From assembly GCA_036971715.1 (NCBI GenBank), contig JAVHJL010000004.1, positions 1,736,001-1,800,000 of the forward strand: DNA of 64,000 bases. The letters run 5' to 3'. Positions 34,004 through 44,974 of the stretch are shown here, in pieces. The position numbers and the translations under genes were made by a program. Origin of the DNA: Arthrobotrys musiformis (taxonomy: Eukaryota > Ascomycota > Orbiliomycetes > Orbiliales > Orbiliaceae). Below the pieces are notes generated by a model, which was not told the origin of the DNA, made no database searches, and saw nothing but the letters and a program-made list of their open reading frames with translations. Position 1 is the stretch's first letter. Each line of letters begins with the position of its first letter.

Positions 34004-36135
34004 ATGATGTTTCGTAAGTTCTTGTCTATGGTGATGATCTGTCAAGCTAGGAGGGGATACATGAACTAACTAAAAGAGAGGGAATCAGAGTGTCAATATC
34101 TAGCGGGCCTCCTCCAACGAATATGGGCTAGAATATGGGGTAGAGATACCGCCCCAGGGCCCAAAGCGAGTCCAGAGGTCAAGAAAACCACGAGGCGTGA
34201 TGAAACCGAGAAGCCCAAAAAACCCCCAGAGGGCAGAAAACGAAGAAAAGGTGTCTTTGAAACACTCCCCCAAGAACTCATAGATAAGATCGTAAACGAT
34301 TTATCGGTAGACGACATCAATTCCCTGAAAGCAACTTGCAGCAAACTCAACCATATGGCAAAAAGGGTCCTTTACCAGAAATTGTTCACCGTCCGCAGAT
34401 ACTACTGGACCGTGACGGATCTTAAAGCGCTGGTTCGGTTTGCAAAGGATATCAGTGCTCTCGACCCCAGCTGGCAAGCAAAGTTGAAACACTTGATCAT
34501 CGAAGTCGGCTCGCCCTGTTTCAACCCCGAATTACCTAAAGACGGGGGCCCACCGAAACCCATGCCCCACGATCCGAATTCAATCCCACCAGATGTCGAG
34601 AGCGCATTTTTATCCCTATTGGATCTAGGACACACTTGCTGTTCTAGTAAATTCCGCTCCCGCTACATGCATCTCAATCATTTCCACAAGGCAATGTCAA
34701 TGTTAAGAGACGTCAAACATCTCGAGATTGTCGGTGCGGGCGACCATAAGAAGATACCCCGCAAGGTTGTTTTATCGCATTATCGAAGGCTTATGCCTAT
34801 CATATTTCATCGTGGTATATGCGATTATGACACCCCAAGGGATCGGCGAGAAACAGAACAAATGTTTCTAAAGTACTATCGGAGCTATCCCGCATCAAAA
34901 GAAAACCAGGAACGAATCGTTACCCGCCCATATTATCCGAACGATATTACCCCCCAATTCCCCAAGAGGTATTCGCCAATATCTTAGCCACCTTTTCGGG
35001 TCATTCATATGGCCTCGAAACACTTCATTACTATTGGAAAACCCAAACCATAGAATACGTCGGGATCGAGTGGTTCTCCAGATGGTGGGAAGTGGGTGAC
35101 GCGGCGGATCTCCGTCCGGTCGTAAGTGGCTTGACGGCCCTGACAGTGAACCTACAGAAACCGTTGAACTTTGTTTCCAATGGTTCCCTAGGTTCGGAAG
35201 TACCCTTAACTTCATATCGGGAGACCATTCTCCGGTTTCTACGGTGCCAGACAAAGTTGGAGGACCTACACATCAGTTTCACGGGTATCGATTGGTCACT
35301 TAAGATGCGAAACGAGAGAGGACAGCATCGTCCATACCTCTCCGCGTTATTACTTGACCGTCTCAGCGCAGGGATGGGGCACCTCCCTGTTCTTCGAAAA
35401 CTTCACTTAGACACAGTTGCTTTCCGCGGGGCTGCGCTAACAGATCTTCTTATCGACCGAAAACAGACGCTTCAGGAGCTTCGTCTTACGAATTGCCACT
35501 TACAGGATATTTCCCAGCGATGGTGGCACGTTTTCAATGCTTTGGAGAGACTATCGCTAGGTTACTTTCAATTCGAGTGCACTCATGGGGAGATTTTTCA
35601 AACTTTCTCACAGCATGGTTTCACCTATTCCCGCGAGGCTATCCCATGGTTTAGGATATACGGAGATATAAAAAGCAGACACCATTATTGTGAACTATGG
35701 CCAAACCGCTTGGGAGAGATGATGGTGAATCTAGAAAGGTCCTGGGAGCTCCGAGTCGAGTACCGGAAGGCTCTGAAGGCCATTCGGGTGTGGGAAGACG
35801 TGATCATATTACGCAACCGGCCGAGAACTCACTTGGGGGAATGCGTACAGGCGCTCGCTGAAAACCCACAGCGAGTTATAGGAACGAGAGATCTTAGATT
35901 CCGTGTACGAGGCAAGGTTTTCCCACCATGGTCATATTGGCAGACGATCACAACTGGGGGGGCCAGCGTCTCGAGTTCGTCTTGGATCCTGGCTCCCAGC
36001 CCGGCGGTCCCGGTGGACCTGCGTATAATCCAGTATACTTTGTTGCGGATGCTACAAATAGAGGAGTGTGGGTGGCATTTTGATGACCCTATTGTGGGTT
36101 CGCAATTGCTGCCGAGAGAAGGTGTGGATGGATGA
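34004..36135 (+). CDS. F-box/LRR-type protein
   Basis: Tentative three-exon model: 34004-34013, 34089-34814, 34874-36135 (665 residues). Exon 1 is only 10 nt (MMF plus one base). It is needed because no in-frame ATG precedes the F-box, and its GTAAGT donor, ACTAAC branch point and CAG acceptor are canonical. The F-box is at residues 65-105: FETLPQELIDKIVNDLSVDD followed by SLKATCSKLNHMAK. Leucine-rich-repeat-like segments follow (GLETLHYYWKTQ, HLPVLRKLHLDTVAFRGAA, LQELRLTNCHLQDIS, LERLSLGYF). The frame changes between 34.80 and 34.97 kb. A 59-nt intron at 34815-34873 (GTATAT...TAAAG) reconciles it, but the signals are weak and a frameshift is possible. F-box proteins recruit substrates to SCF ubiquitin ligases; this target is unknown. 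Confidence 0.68.
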
Positions 36136-36998
36136 TTTTAGCTTGATTAAGGCTATGGCTGTAGTAGTAGTCTTTTTTTGTGTATATAGTTTTTTTTACG
36201 CCCTTTACTATTCGGGTATATTGGGTCTAGAGGATTCTGGAATATGGTTTGAAGGATTGGGCGGATTCTCTAGGTAAAAGTTTTGGGCCTCTTGGGAGAA
36301 CTGGTTTAAATAGAATTGCAGAACAAGTTTTCAAATTGGGATGTCTATGACGGCATGGTAATGGTACGCCTTGATATATTGATATACCATTTCGGAATTC
36401 TATAGAGTCCCGATTTTAAAATGTAGCAATCATCATTGGTTCAATATTGATGCTACGTATGATCGTATGAACCTACTTTGGAGTACGAAGTTTGCATCAC
36501 AGCTGGGGCCATGGGGCTTTGTTGGATTTTAGGCGTTGTTTGTCGTTTCTCTCCCAGATTTGCTCATACCGGGACGGCTATATCAGCACTAAAAATTAGG
36601 ATAAAAAAAACAAGAAAAAATCGCCTTTGCATAAACTGCCCTTAGTGGGTTTGGGGAAACGTGCCCGACTTCCTAATCGACATTTTGGTGCGAGATGTCT
36701 GAGACCGAGGCAGTCCGGTTTCCAATACCCGGGTTTCTATTGGGCAGGTAATGTGTTGCCAAAGTCACCCCTGTATGACCTGCCCCAAGACTTTCAACCT
36801 CGGTAACTTTCCCCAAGGCCAGCGCCGAAATCCACAGAAAAAAAGATTCTTTGCGCTTACAAAAACCCTTCTCCGGAACCTCGTGCCAGGAACGATGTCT
36901 TCCCACCACCACCGCAGTCTCTCTACATCCTCAGGAACGAGCTCAACTTTTCCTCCGTAGTTTGTATTATATCCCGCGAAAGCAGATTTCTTTCAAAA
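36136..36998. other. Intergenic, no gene seen
   Basis: About 860 bp between the F-box gene and the cytochrome b5 gene. The last 150 bases are C-rich and look like the b5 leader. Open frames at 36673-36912 (minus) and 36751-36960 (plus) lack coding character. Confidence 0.55.
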
Positions 36999-37405
36999 AT
37001 GGCAGACAAGGAGTTCACCACCGCCGATGTTGCTAAGCACAAGGATGCCGATGCCGGTTTGTACATCATCATTGACGACGGCGTCTACGATGTCACAGGT
37101 AAGTTATTCGTGCTGATTACCGGATACTACGGAATCGCCGAGCTTGATTAGACGGTCAAATCCTAACCCGATGTTCCGATAGCCTTCGTCGATGAGCACC
37201 CCGGCGGAAAGAAAATTCTTCAGCGCGTCGCTGGGAAGGACGCCACGAAGCAGTTCTGGAAGGTATAACACACAGAACCAGTGCGGTTCTTTCTGTTGCC
37301 CATGCTGACATTAACAAATCTATTCAGTACCATAATGAGGGAGTCCTCAAGAAGTACACTCCAAAGCTCAAGGTTGGAACTGTCAAGGAAGCCGCCAAGA
37401 TATAA
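36999..37405 (+). CDS. Small cytochrome b5-like heme-binding protein
   Basis: Three exons: 36999-37098, 37183-37262, 37328-37405 (85 residues). The b5 core covers nearly the entire chain: EFTTADVAKHKDADAGLYII, then YDVTAFVDEHPGGKKILQ. The axial histidine motif HPGG is intact. The second heme histidine is probably in KYHNEGVL, which replaces the canonical GHS segment. There is no membrane anchor or presequence, so it is a soluble one-domain member. The family transfers electrons to desaturases, hydroxylases or reductases. Short members of this type are widespread in fungi but poorly studied. Both introns keep the frame (GTAAGT...CGATAG, GTATAA...TTCAG). Confidence 0.9.
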
Positions 37406-38233
37406 ACATTTTCTTCCGCCTTCTTCTTGAACATCACCACCGGGTTTTTTTTCTTTGTACGCCTTTTTAATACCCACCACCACGACACCTAAATATTAGG
37501 ATCTGTCGTTTATCACCACCATTTTGCCGGCGTTGATATTATATCCGTGCGACTTCCTTTTTTCATGATTATTGTTCCGAGCGAGCGATTTTACCAGGTT
37601 TATACATCTAGAAGGGACGGCAATCTAGATTAGATAATTTGCGACTTTAGAGATCGCGAGAGCGATTAGAAGGCAATCAATTCAACTGCCCTGAGCTAGC
37701 TACAGGGTAGTATTGTACCGTCAACCAAATCTTTCTTCCCCCGTGATGTTCCTAACACTACAGCGGGCTATCTGCACCGCAACAGCTTTTCAAGCACCAT
37801 CTAACAAGCATATACATTCCTTTCTTTAAGTCAGTGAGGGCGAATGTCTACATCGGATGGAAGATCAAACCTGCTTTTGTGGGAGTACTATGTTTTGCTT
37901 CTTGCTTTGTTCTCCTTAAAAAGAGAATAGGGCGTTTATGGAGGTGACGGGTACGTGGAATCTGTATCTGGAAGTTTACCTCGTTTGAAAATGGTATCCG
38001 GCCTCGAGTGATTCCGACATATTGTCGATTCAATTTTTTTTGATTATTGTAATCTTTGAGCCTCGAATCTCGGCAAGTAACCTTGGGAGTTTTGTCCCGT
38101 ATCAATACATGAAGAATCATAATCGGTAGTATCTCTTTTGACAATGCCGCCGTATACTCTAAAAGTGACAGTACCAAAAGAAATATAAACCATGACCTTG
38201 GCTTCGGCACACCCGAACACCCTTGAGCTCTCG
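37406..38233. other. Intergenic between convergent genes
   Basis: About 830 bp of 3' flank of the b5 gene and of the SWIM gene. The minus-strand frame at 37848-38354 overlaps the end of the SWIM gene and has no coding character. No gene is seen. Confidence 0.5.
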
Positions 38234-39136
38234 TTACTCCCAGAGTACAGCCATCTCGGCCATTTCTTCCATAGTTACCACCCTCTCGACGACATATGCG
38301 CCAAATAAACCTTGGCACCTTTCCGCTAGAACCGCGGCAAGAAGATGCTTGCATACCGGTACCACGGGCTTTTTCGCTTTCTTCTTGCCTGTGGATTCGG
38401 GTTCTAAGGTGTAGATGCCGCCATACCAGGTGCCCTTATCAAAGGTTTTACCCGATGTCGGTTCATCATCAGGATAGGATTCCCCTTCCTCCCCTTCGGG
38501 ATTGTTTCCGCCGTTGTTCTCTATGTCTTCGTCCTTATCATCGGTGGTATCTTCTTGCTCCTCGTCCGAACCATTTCCACCCCCAAATCCATCTTCGTCC
38601 TCGGGATCGAATCCGTACCCCTTGTTTTGCGTATGGAGTAAAGTATGCTTCTGATAAGCCGCCAGCGTGAACGCTATGCAAGTGCAGTTCCACACCGCGG
38701 GCCGGACTTCATATCTATATGATTTCCCGGACTTCGGCAACCCCGTCTTCTGGGTGGCTGTCGATGTGAAATTCGGCCTGGGGATGACGAGTGATTGCGG
38801 GGGTGGAGGGGTGGAGCGTATATAATAAACGCTTGGGGTTGAAGATGGTGTATTAGCGGTTGTGTACCGTTCCACCAGTGACTTCTCTAGTAAATCTAGT
38901 GCTGCTAGAAAGGTTGTGGGGAGGAGGCAGTGGGCTGTTAAGAAGATGTTTCTGGATGCCGCGGGGAGGAAGCGGATGGGGTTTGCTGCACCCGGTAGTG
39001 GAAGATTTGAGAATGTGGACGTAGATGGTGGGGGGAGTGTGGCTGAGGGTTCTGTGGGTGTTTGGATTGTGGCGAGGGAGTCGAAGATGGATGTGAGTAG
39101 AACTCGGGATGGGAGGTCTACTGTTTCCTTCGACAT
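38234..39136 (-). CDS. SWIM zinc-finger protein, Sws1/Shu2-like
   Basis: Single exon, 300 residues. The SWIM signature CxC...CxH is present as C151-T-C153 in VWNCTCIAFTLAAY and C262-K-H264 in VCKHLLAAVLAERC. The context is that of ZSWIM7/Sws1/Shu2, the Shu-complex subunit that partners with Rad51 paralogues to promote Rad51 filament assembly in homologous recombination. In the animal proteins about 20 residues separate the two halves. Here 108 residues intervene, most of them Asp/Glu/Gly/Asn-rich. The N-terminal region has SRVLLTSIFDSL and LTAHCLLPTTFLAALDLLEK, plausible helices for partner binding. No intron accounts for the insert: the frame is continuous, and a GT/AG pair removing it was not obvious. 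Expected in the nucleus. Confidence 0.82.
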   Translation of the reverse strand: MSKETVDLPSRVLLTSIFDSLATIQTPTEPSATLPPPSTSTFSNLPLPGAANPIRFLPAASRNIFLTAHCLLPTTFLAALDLLEKSLVERYTTANTPSSTPSVYYIRSTPPPPQSLVIPRPNFTSTATQKTGLPKSGKSYRYEVRPAVWNCTCIAFTLAAYQKHTLLHTQNKGYGFDPEDEDGFGGGNGSDEEQEDTTDDKDEDIENNGGNNPEGEEGESYPDDEPTSGKTFDKGTWYGGIYTLEPESTGKKKAKKPVVPVCKHLLAAVLAERCQGLFGAYVVERVVTMEEMAEMAVLWE

Positions 39137-40075
39137 GGTGGGGGGTACTCAAACTTTGATGCTATCGCGAGACTCTGTCCATGATATACTCGTTTCCTGT
39201 GACTTTCAAATCGGGATCAAGACTGAGGAAAGCAAGCCACCAGGCCAAAGACATTTCTAAAAAGACAAAGAAACGAGACTCGAATATGGTATACCAGGGC
39301 GGGAGCAGTGGGTACGAGACACCATGGCTAGAGTACGCACATACTTATGTATGCACACATGCACGACGGCGCAGTGACGAATATAAAGCGCCGGATATTG
39401 GATGCGCAGGCACATGCACACGTGGAAGACGTCTGTCGAGAAGGTAACACCACGCAGCCTCAGGTTCCAAAAGAGGCTCAAGGTTTGTGCGACCATAAAT
39501 CATTTTGCAACGTCAGCCAACGCATCTTCTCCTTCCAAGATCACGTAGAAAACCCGATTTAAAAGGTCTAAAGACGAGGAAACTAGCCTAAGATTCATGT
39601 GTTTGTATTTAGATTTTTGAACTAGATAAAAGAAAGATTATATCCTTAGAAAGGAGAGGTACCCGTTAGATCTTAAAGAGATCGTTCCGCGGCCGTAACA
39701 AGGAGAACATGAGCGCCGTAATGCGTGAAAAAAGACAGGAAACGTAAAAATGGTCAAAAATCCCAATGCGCATGCCTACCGCTTGCCAAAATATCAGACA
39801 TTATGAATGTATAGATATGAAGAAATCCTCCAACAGAAATGCCACAATTATGTAAATAAACGACGGAGCTTTTTTTTTATAACATTAAATTTGATAAAAT
39901 GAAAGGGAGATGTTTGAGGTACGTAGGATAGGGTGGTAGATCATGTATACAAAATAAACATAAAAAGCGCATGAGATAGGTTGTAAACACACGTTAGAGC
40001 AAAAGGGGCGAGTATTAAGGAGCGTTTTTGAAGAGGTGAGGTTGTTGGATAGGTTGGAGACTTCCGATCAGCAGA
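39137..40075. other. Intergenic, no gene seen
   Basis: About 940 bp between the SWIM gene's 5' end and the 3' end of the large minus-strand gene. The right half is AT-rich. The short open frames here do not look coding. Confidence 0.55.
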
Positions 40076-43000
40076 CTAGTCCTTTGAGCGACCCCTGCGC
40101 CTCTCAGGTTGTGAAGCACTAATCGGCGCTGGTGGTCCAAGATACTTGCTGAAAGACGTGTGGTCATGCCCGTACTTAAGCTTCAATTCGACATTCATTT
40201 TCTCTGAGTTGTGAGGGTTCGTGAGGAATGATGCTGGAGGGTGGTCTTCGACTGTTGATGCTCTGGAGAGTTGGGCTGGGGCGTCTTCCCATTGCTCGAC
40301 CGTGCTTCCCTTGCTATTTTCTCGATGGAGGGTGGACGTTTGGGAAGGGGCAAGGCCCCCAACCATGGAGTTGGTTGGAGTTTTCTCATTGCTGGTATCT
40401 TTGGGTTCTTTCTTAACTTGTGATTCTTGGGCACGTCGAGAGCTCCGTAAAACCCTAGTTGAAGGGGGCATTGCAGGAGCTATGATCTTTGTCGTGTATG
40501 CCGGTTGAGCTGGAGGACAGATAGTATTTTGAAACGAAGAGTTTTGAGTATTAACAAAGCTTCGAGCTTTTGGCGTGCTATCAGAGTCATGGCTAAACGC
40601 ACCCAGAGATGCACTTGCAGTCTCGCCATCTCCAAGATTTCGGGAGCTGTTTCTTGAGAGACTAGGGGCAGGACGTCCACCAAGGGATGCTTGGGAAACA
40701 AGTAATGGAGGTTGTTCTATGAGCGACATGCTCATTCCCGTTTCATAAATTGTCGGCTGCGCGGCCATCTTTTGCGACCGGTATGCGTCTCTCCGGCGGC
40801 TAGAGGAAGAGGAAGAAGAGCGTTGGGTAGACCTCAGCAGCTTTTGATCTTGGCCGTCTTCATTACCGCTGGATGGAGCCGCATCTGATCCACTAGCCTC
40901 CCCAGAGGAACTGCTATCATCCCGAGGACCATCGAGCAGGGCGTCGTAATACCAGAACGCTTCATCCTCCACTAATCTCGGTTTTGCACTAGCAATCTCG
41001 TTCTTGCTATCCTGAATATAAATACTAGCCGGCGGGAGATTACGGATTTCAGACCACACGCTTCGATAGTTGTGATCTCCGATCTTGGGGCTAAGTGAAC
41101 CTCGGGTGTCGAGCTTGGACTTCTTCCGGAGACTCCCAGTACCTGCTGAAGATAGCTGTGTGCTTACTACTGAGCCTGTACGTCGCTTTGAATTGACGGA
41201 CGACAGCTGAGTATTGTCACCAGCAGTGTCCCAGGAGGCGCCCATGCCCGCAGTCCAGCAATTTGTGATATACAGCCGGTGGGTAGGTCTAGTAAGTTGG
41301 ATCTTCTGTGGTGAAGGTTTAACCAGTTGGCTGCTTCTAGTAGGGGTTTCTGAAGATGGTACGTTCGGGGATCGTGGGCTCAGGGCGGTATTCGAGCCAA
41401 GATCCTCAGCACAAGTGCCGCGGAGAAAATCGATTTTCCAAAACTGTTTGCTCATCTCTTCTGTAGACAACGCTCGAAGTGCAAGTTGTTCTGGGACCTT
41501 TCGCAAGGGCGACCAATCGTATGGTGACTGTTGTTGGGTGGAAATATCGCTAGTTTCGAAGAGGGTATTGAGTACCACCCCAAAGGCCTTACGGATAGCC
41601 CTCTCCACATCCCTATATTCGCCACCCGTCACTTCAAGGCATTTGATGAGGCCTCGAGAGTTTAGACGCTTCCAAGCTCTACCTGAAGGCTGTACGGCTC
41701 TGGGGCCCCTCTGCTGCTCAAGCAAGTCGCCCTCCTTAGTAGCTCTCCAGGTTGTCCAGGTACATTGTGGGAGAACTATGACTTGGACTATCCAAGGGCG
41801 TTCGATAGATGGTGCAGATACAGCCTCCACCTGTTGAAGACGTTGTTGCAGTACCCCTATTTGGTTAGAGAGAGATTTGATCAAGGCGGTCTGGTTGAAT
41901 TTTGTTGAAGTGGAGCAGGAAGAGGTCGAAGTGAAGGAAGTCGAAGTCGAGTGGGTCCGTGTGAACGAAGTTGTTGTGGTTAGCGTTTGCTTGAAGGTGC
42001 TGTCAATGAGCTGATTGACCTCAGACCCTCGGGCAACCTTCTTCGAGACATAATTCTTTTCGACTTGCCCAGCAGATGACGGGGTTCGGAGTTCAACTGT
42101 TGTAGCATCTCGTTCGCGTCTACGTCGCCTCCTTTTCTTCTTCTCTGTGCCGGAGCCTTCGTCGTCTTCATCACGAGCTCGCTTCGAGCTGCGGAAACTC
42201 TGCTCGCGATCCTCGATGTAACGTTGGAATTGGTTTTCCATATTGCTCAGCCTTTCCTCGAGGGAGAAGACGTTGGCTCCAATTTCGGTAATTTCTTCCT
42301 CGGTGTCATTCTTGAATTTGATGACATCGTTGCACATTTCCTCCTGCAGGTCCACCTTTTCACTGATATCGTGTAATCTCCGGTTGACAAATGACTCTGT
42401 CACACTTGGAGGTAGGGATACCGGATCACTGGCTGGGACGGCGGTTTCCTCTTCGTTAGGGGTGGTCTCGGTTGATTGCTGTGGAGCGGGCTCCACCCCG
42501 ATAGGGGCAGGAACCGCATTATCGACAGGCGGCCCGACAGGCAGTGAAGGTGACTCTGGTGCCTTTTGTGGGCCCTGTTGCTGGGTACCGGTTGGGACGC
42601 TTTGAGGAAGCTCCTCGATCCGATTTCGGGGTTCATCATTTACGGGAGCACCGGGGTTCAAACGTCCCGCAACCGTTCTTGCGAGATTCAACAGCTGGGC
42701 TTCAATAGCCAATGTTTGCCTCTGCAGCTCATCATTCGAAGCTTCTCGTTCATCGAGAGCGATAAACGGGGACGTGTCCCTTACAGTGGTGGGCATCCCC
42801 ATTCGCATCCTCTCCTGCAGGTTGAGTGGGAGGAATGCCTGCGACAGGCTATGGACTATATGAAGCGCACCATTGACTCTTCGATCGAATTCAAGATACT
42901 GGTCTTGCCCCGTGACCACCTGGGAATCTTCCACGGTCGAAGCAACCGTAGCATCATCCGCCTTATACGAGCCAACATGCTGCAGAGAATTCGAAGCTTG

Positions 43001-43720
43001 GTTTCCTGCTTTAGGTGGCGAGCGGGTAGACTGTACAAGGGGCCCCCCACGCTGCTCTCGCCGCATTTCAGTGAGCGCATGCGCACGACTACTATTACGA
43101 CTATGGGCAGAATTGAGATGAGGAGCAACTTCAGTGACCACCGACGAGCCACCCGATTGCACACCATTCAATGCAGCTAGGTCTCGAGTGGTCCGCAAGC
43201 TAATCCCAAGTCCATTGTCACCACCAAAGCTTCCTGGGACCGCACGGGGTTGAACATTCGGTTGGTATCGTGGAGGGTCCTCGAACGTCTTCGAAAGGGT
43301 ATACCGGTCCGAAGAATCTTGCCGCTGTGTCGCCATCGGGGTCGGTCTACCATTTGTCAATGCGACGATCGACGTCGGGCTGGTCGCACCAGACCTGAGC
43401 CTCGTCGACCGAAAACTCTCATACTGTTGCTGCTGCTGCTTCTTCGAATCGCTAGGTTCCTCGGTATGTTTCGAGTGGAAATTTACAAAATGACCGCAAA
43501 GACACGTCTACAAAAACGATAGATTCTCGTGAGTTTTTACAATTGATCACCATGATGCAAGTTTTGAGGTTACGCAGAAACGCACCTTCCGTGCACGCCC
43601 CCCAGACGATAGAAGCCCTGTCGAACCCCCATCTTCCTCTTCAGGCATGAATTCCTGGCACCCGCAAACAGTGTTGAACTCCAGATTTCGAAAGTTACAA
43701 TTGCCATGCCGAATAGACAT
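40076..43720 (-). CDS. Large disordered protein with N-terminal Cys/His cluster
   Basis: Two exons in minus-strand order: 43720-43586 and 43507-40076 (1188 residues). Exon 1 is the true start (MSIRHGNCNF); the long exon itself has no suitable upstream ATG. Residues 5-59 hold a Cys/His cluster: C8, C19, C21, then TCLCGHFVNFHSKH (C47, C49, H51, H56, H59), consistent with a zinc-binding module. A long disordered region follows. Around residues 420-480 there is a coiled coil (EEEITEIGANVFSLEERLSN), then a strongly basic KKKRRRRRRERD, a probable nuclear signal. A folded core at about 600-760 contains WIVQVIVLPQCTWTTWRATK and RGLIKCLEVTGGEY, and continues to QFWKIDFLRG. The tail is Ser-rich with a late LKLKYGHDHTSFSKYLG. 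I do not recognise a named family; it looks like a conserved fungal nuclear protein. Confidence 0.82.
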
Positions 43721-44974
43721 CTTTTTTGTGTTCCTCGGGACGTTGTCTCCCCGGCCGCGGTAGAAAGGAGTTAATTGTATCGGCCGTCACGGATCCACTG
43801 GAACGGGATCTGGAAATTTCCAAAGGTAAAAAAGAAATGCTCCTGATTTAGAGCTGGAGTAGGACAAGCATCACGTTCTCCCTTTACAACTGAATGAAAA
43901 GAAGCACGTGGAATTTGAATCTGCTAAGGAGAAATAAAGGGATACGAAGGCGAATTCAAAAGATGCAAAGAATCACAAAATAAAGACACGGCGGGAAGGA
44001 CTGGGAGCGAAGAGAAAAATAAACAATGCAGCACCATGCATCGAACACGAGCTGCAGAAAGAATCGATGGGGGGAAAAATATTCAGGAATCGAGAAGGGA
44101 GGATTCCAGGGAAGGGCACCCGAGGATTTGGGACCATCCCACCCTTGGCTAGCGAGCAAAACAGCAAATTGGTGTGTTTGGGATAATTATTCCAAGGCGA
44201 TATGATATCGACCGGGGTCATCGCTATCAGCCACCAAAAAAACACAACCTGACGCAGGAGCACTGCAGCGCGGCCGGTTTTGTGGACCTGTGAGGCGGGT
44301 CTGGGCTCATTTCGACCCAGATTTTCAGGCTTTCCAGAGTTGTTTTCCCTCGTTCCGCCCTAGATATGAAGGATCTGATCGAACGAGTTGCAGTCATGCT
44401 GTGTATGCAAGTACGCAAGGTCCGACGTCAGTTTGTTTATTGGCTGACGAAACCCCACTCATCCCACGCTTTGCATGCAAAAATCTCTGAAGAATAAATG
44501 AGCAAGCTGTTTTTTGTGACAGAAGGTTTCGGGGAAACGGGCGGGAAGCGGGCACGGTAGTCCAGACATGGGTCAAAAGCTCCCAATCCCCACGCATGGC
44601 ACGAGCTTCGGACTTTAGCTAGCCTGAATCAACTCGCCACTTCAACCGATAGCGTCCCCAGACTATCAACCGATATCTTAGTCTGGGGCTCGATATCCAA
44701 ACACTCAAACCACCATAAGGCTGTAGAGCCTCAACTTTGGCCCCTGATGACGTGAGATTGCCTGGCCACAGACTTGCAAAAATCGATAACTGGCATCGAG
44801 TAGCACGCGTTCTTAAGTACTGAGCCCCTCAGCTTTAAACTTGGTACCTAAACTAATCCCATCCGCCCACACTATAAGCCTATGCATCGATTTGTGCATG
44901 CCAATGCCATAAAGCCCTAGGCACAATAAATAAGAAAACAGGAGTTTGTAGACCACTACAATCTTAGTATTGCA
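43721..44974. other. Divergent intergenic region
   Basis: About 1.25 kb between two genes pointing away from each other. Moderately AT-rich. The open frames at 43973-44263 (minus) and 44290-44490 (plus) lack coding character. No RNA gene was found. Confidence 0.5.

Noticed and set aside
34969..35043. Intron with donor GTATTC and acceptor CCATAG in the F-box gene
   Set aside because: Phase does not match the downstream LRR frame, and the sequence between looks coding (GLETLHYYWKTQ). The 34815-34873 intron was preferred.
41214..43180. Long plus-strand open frames opposite the 1188-residue gene
   Set aside because: They are antisense shadows of a low-complexity coding region; their peptides are compositionally odd and unrelated to known domains.
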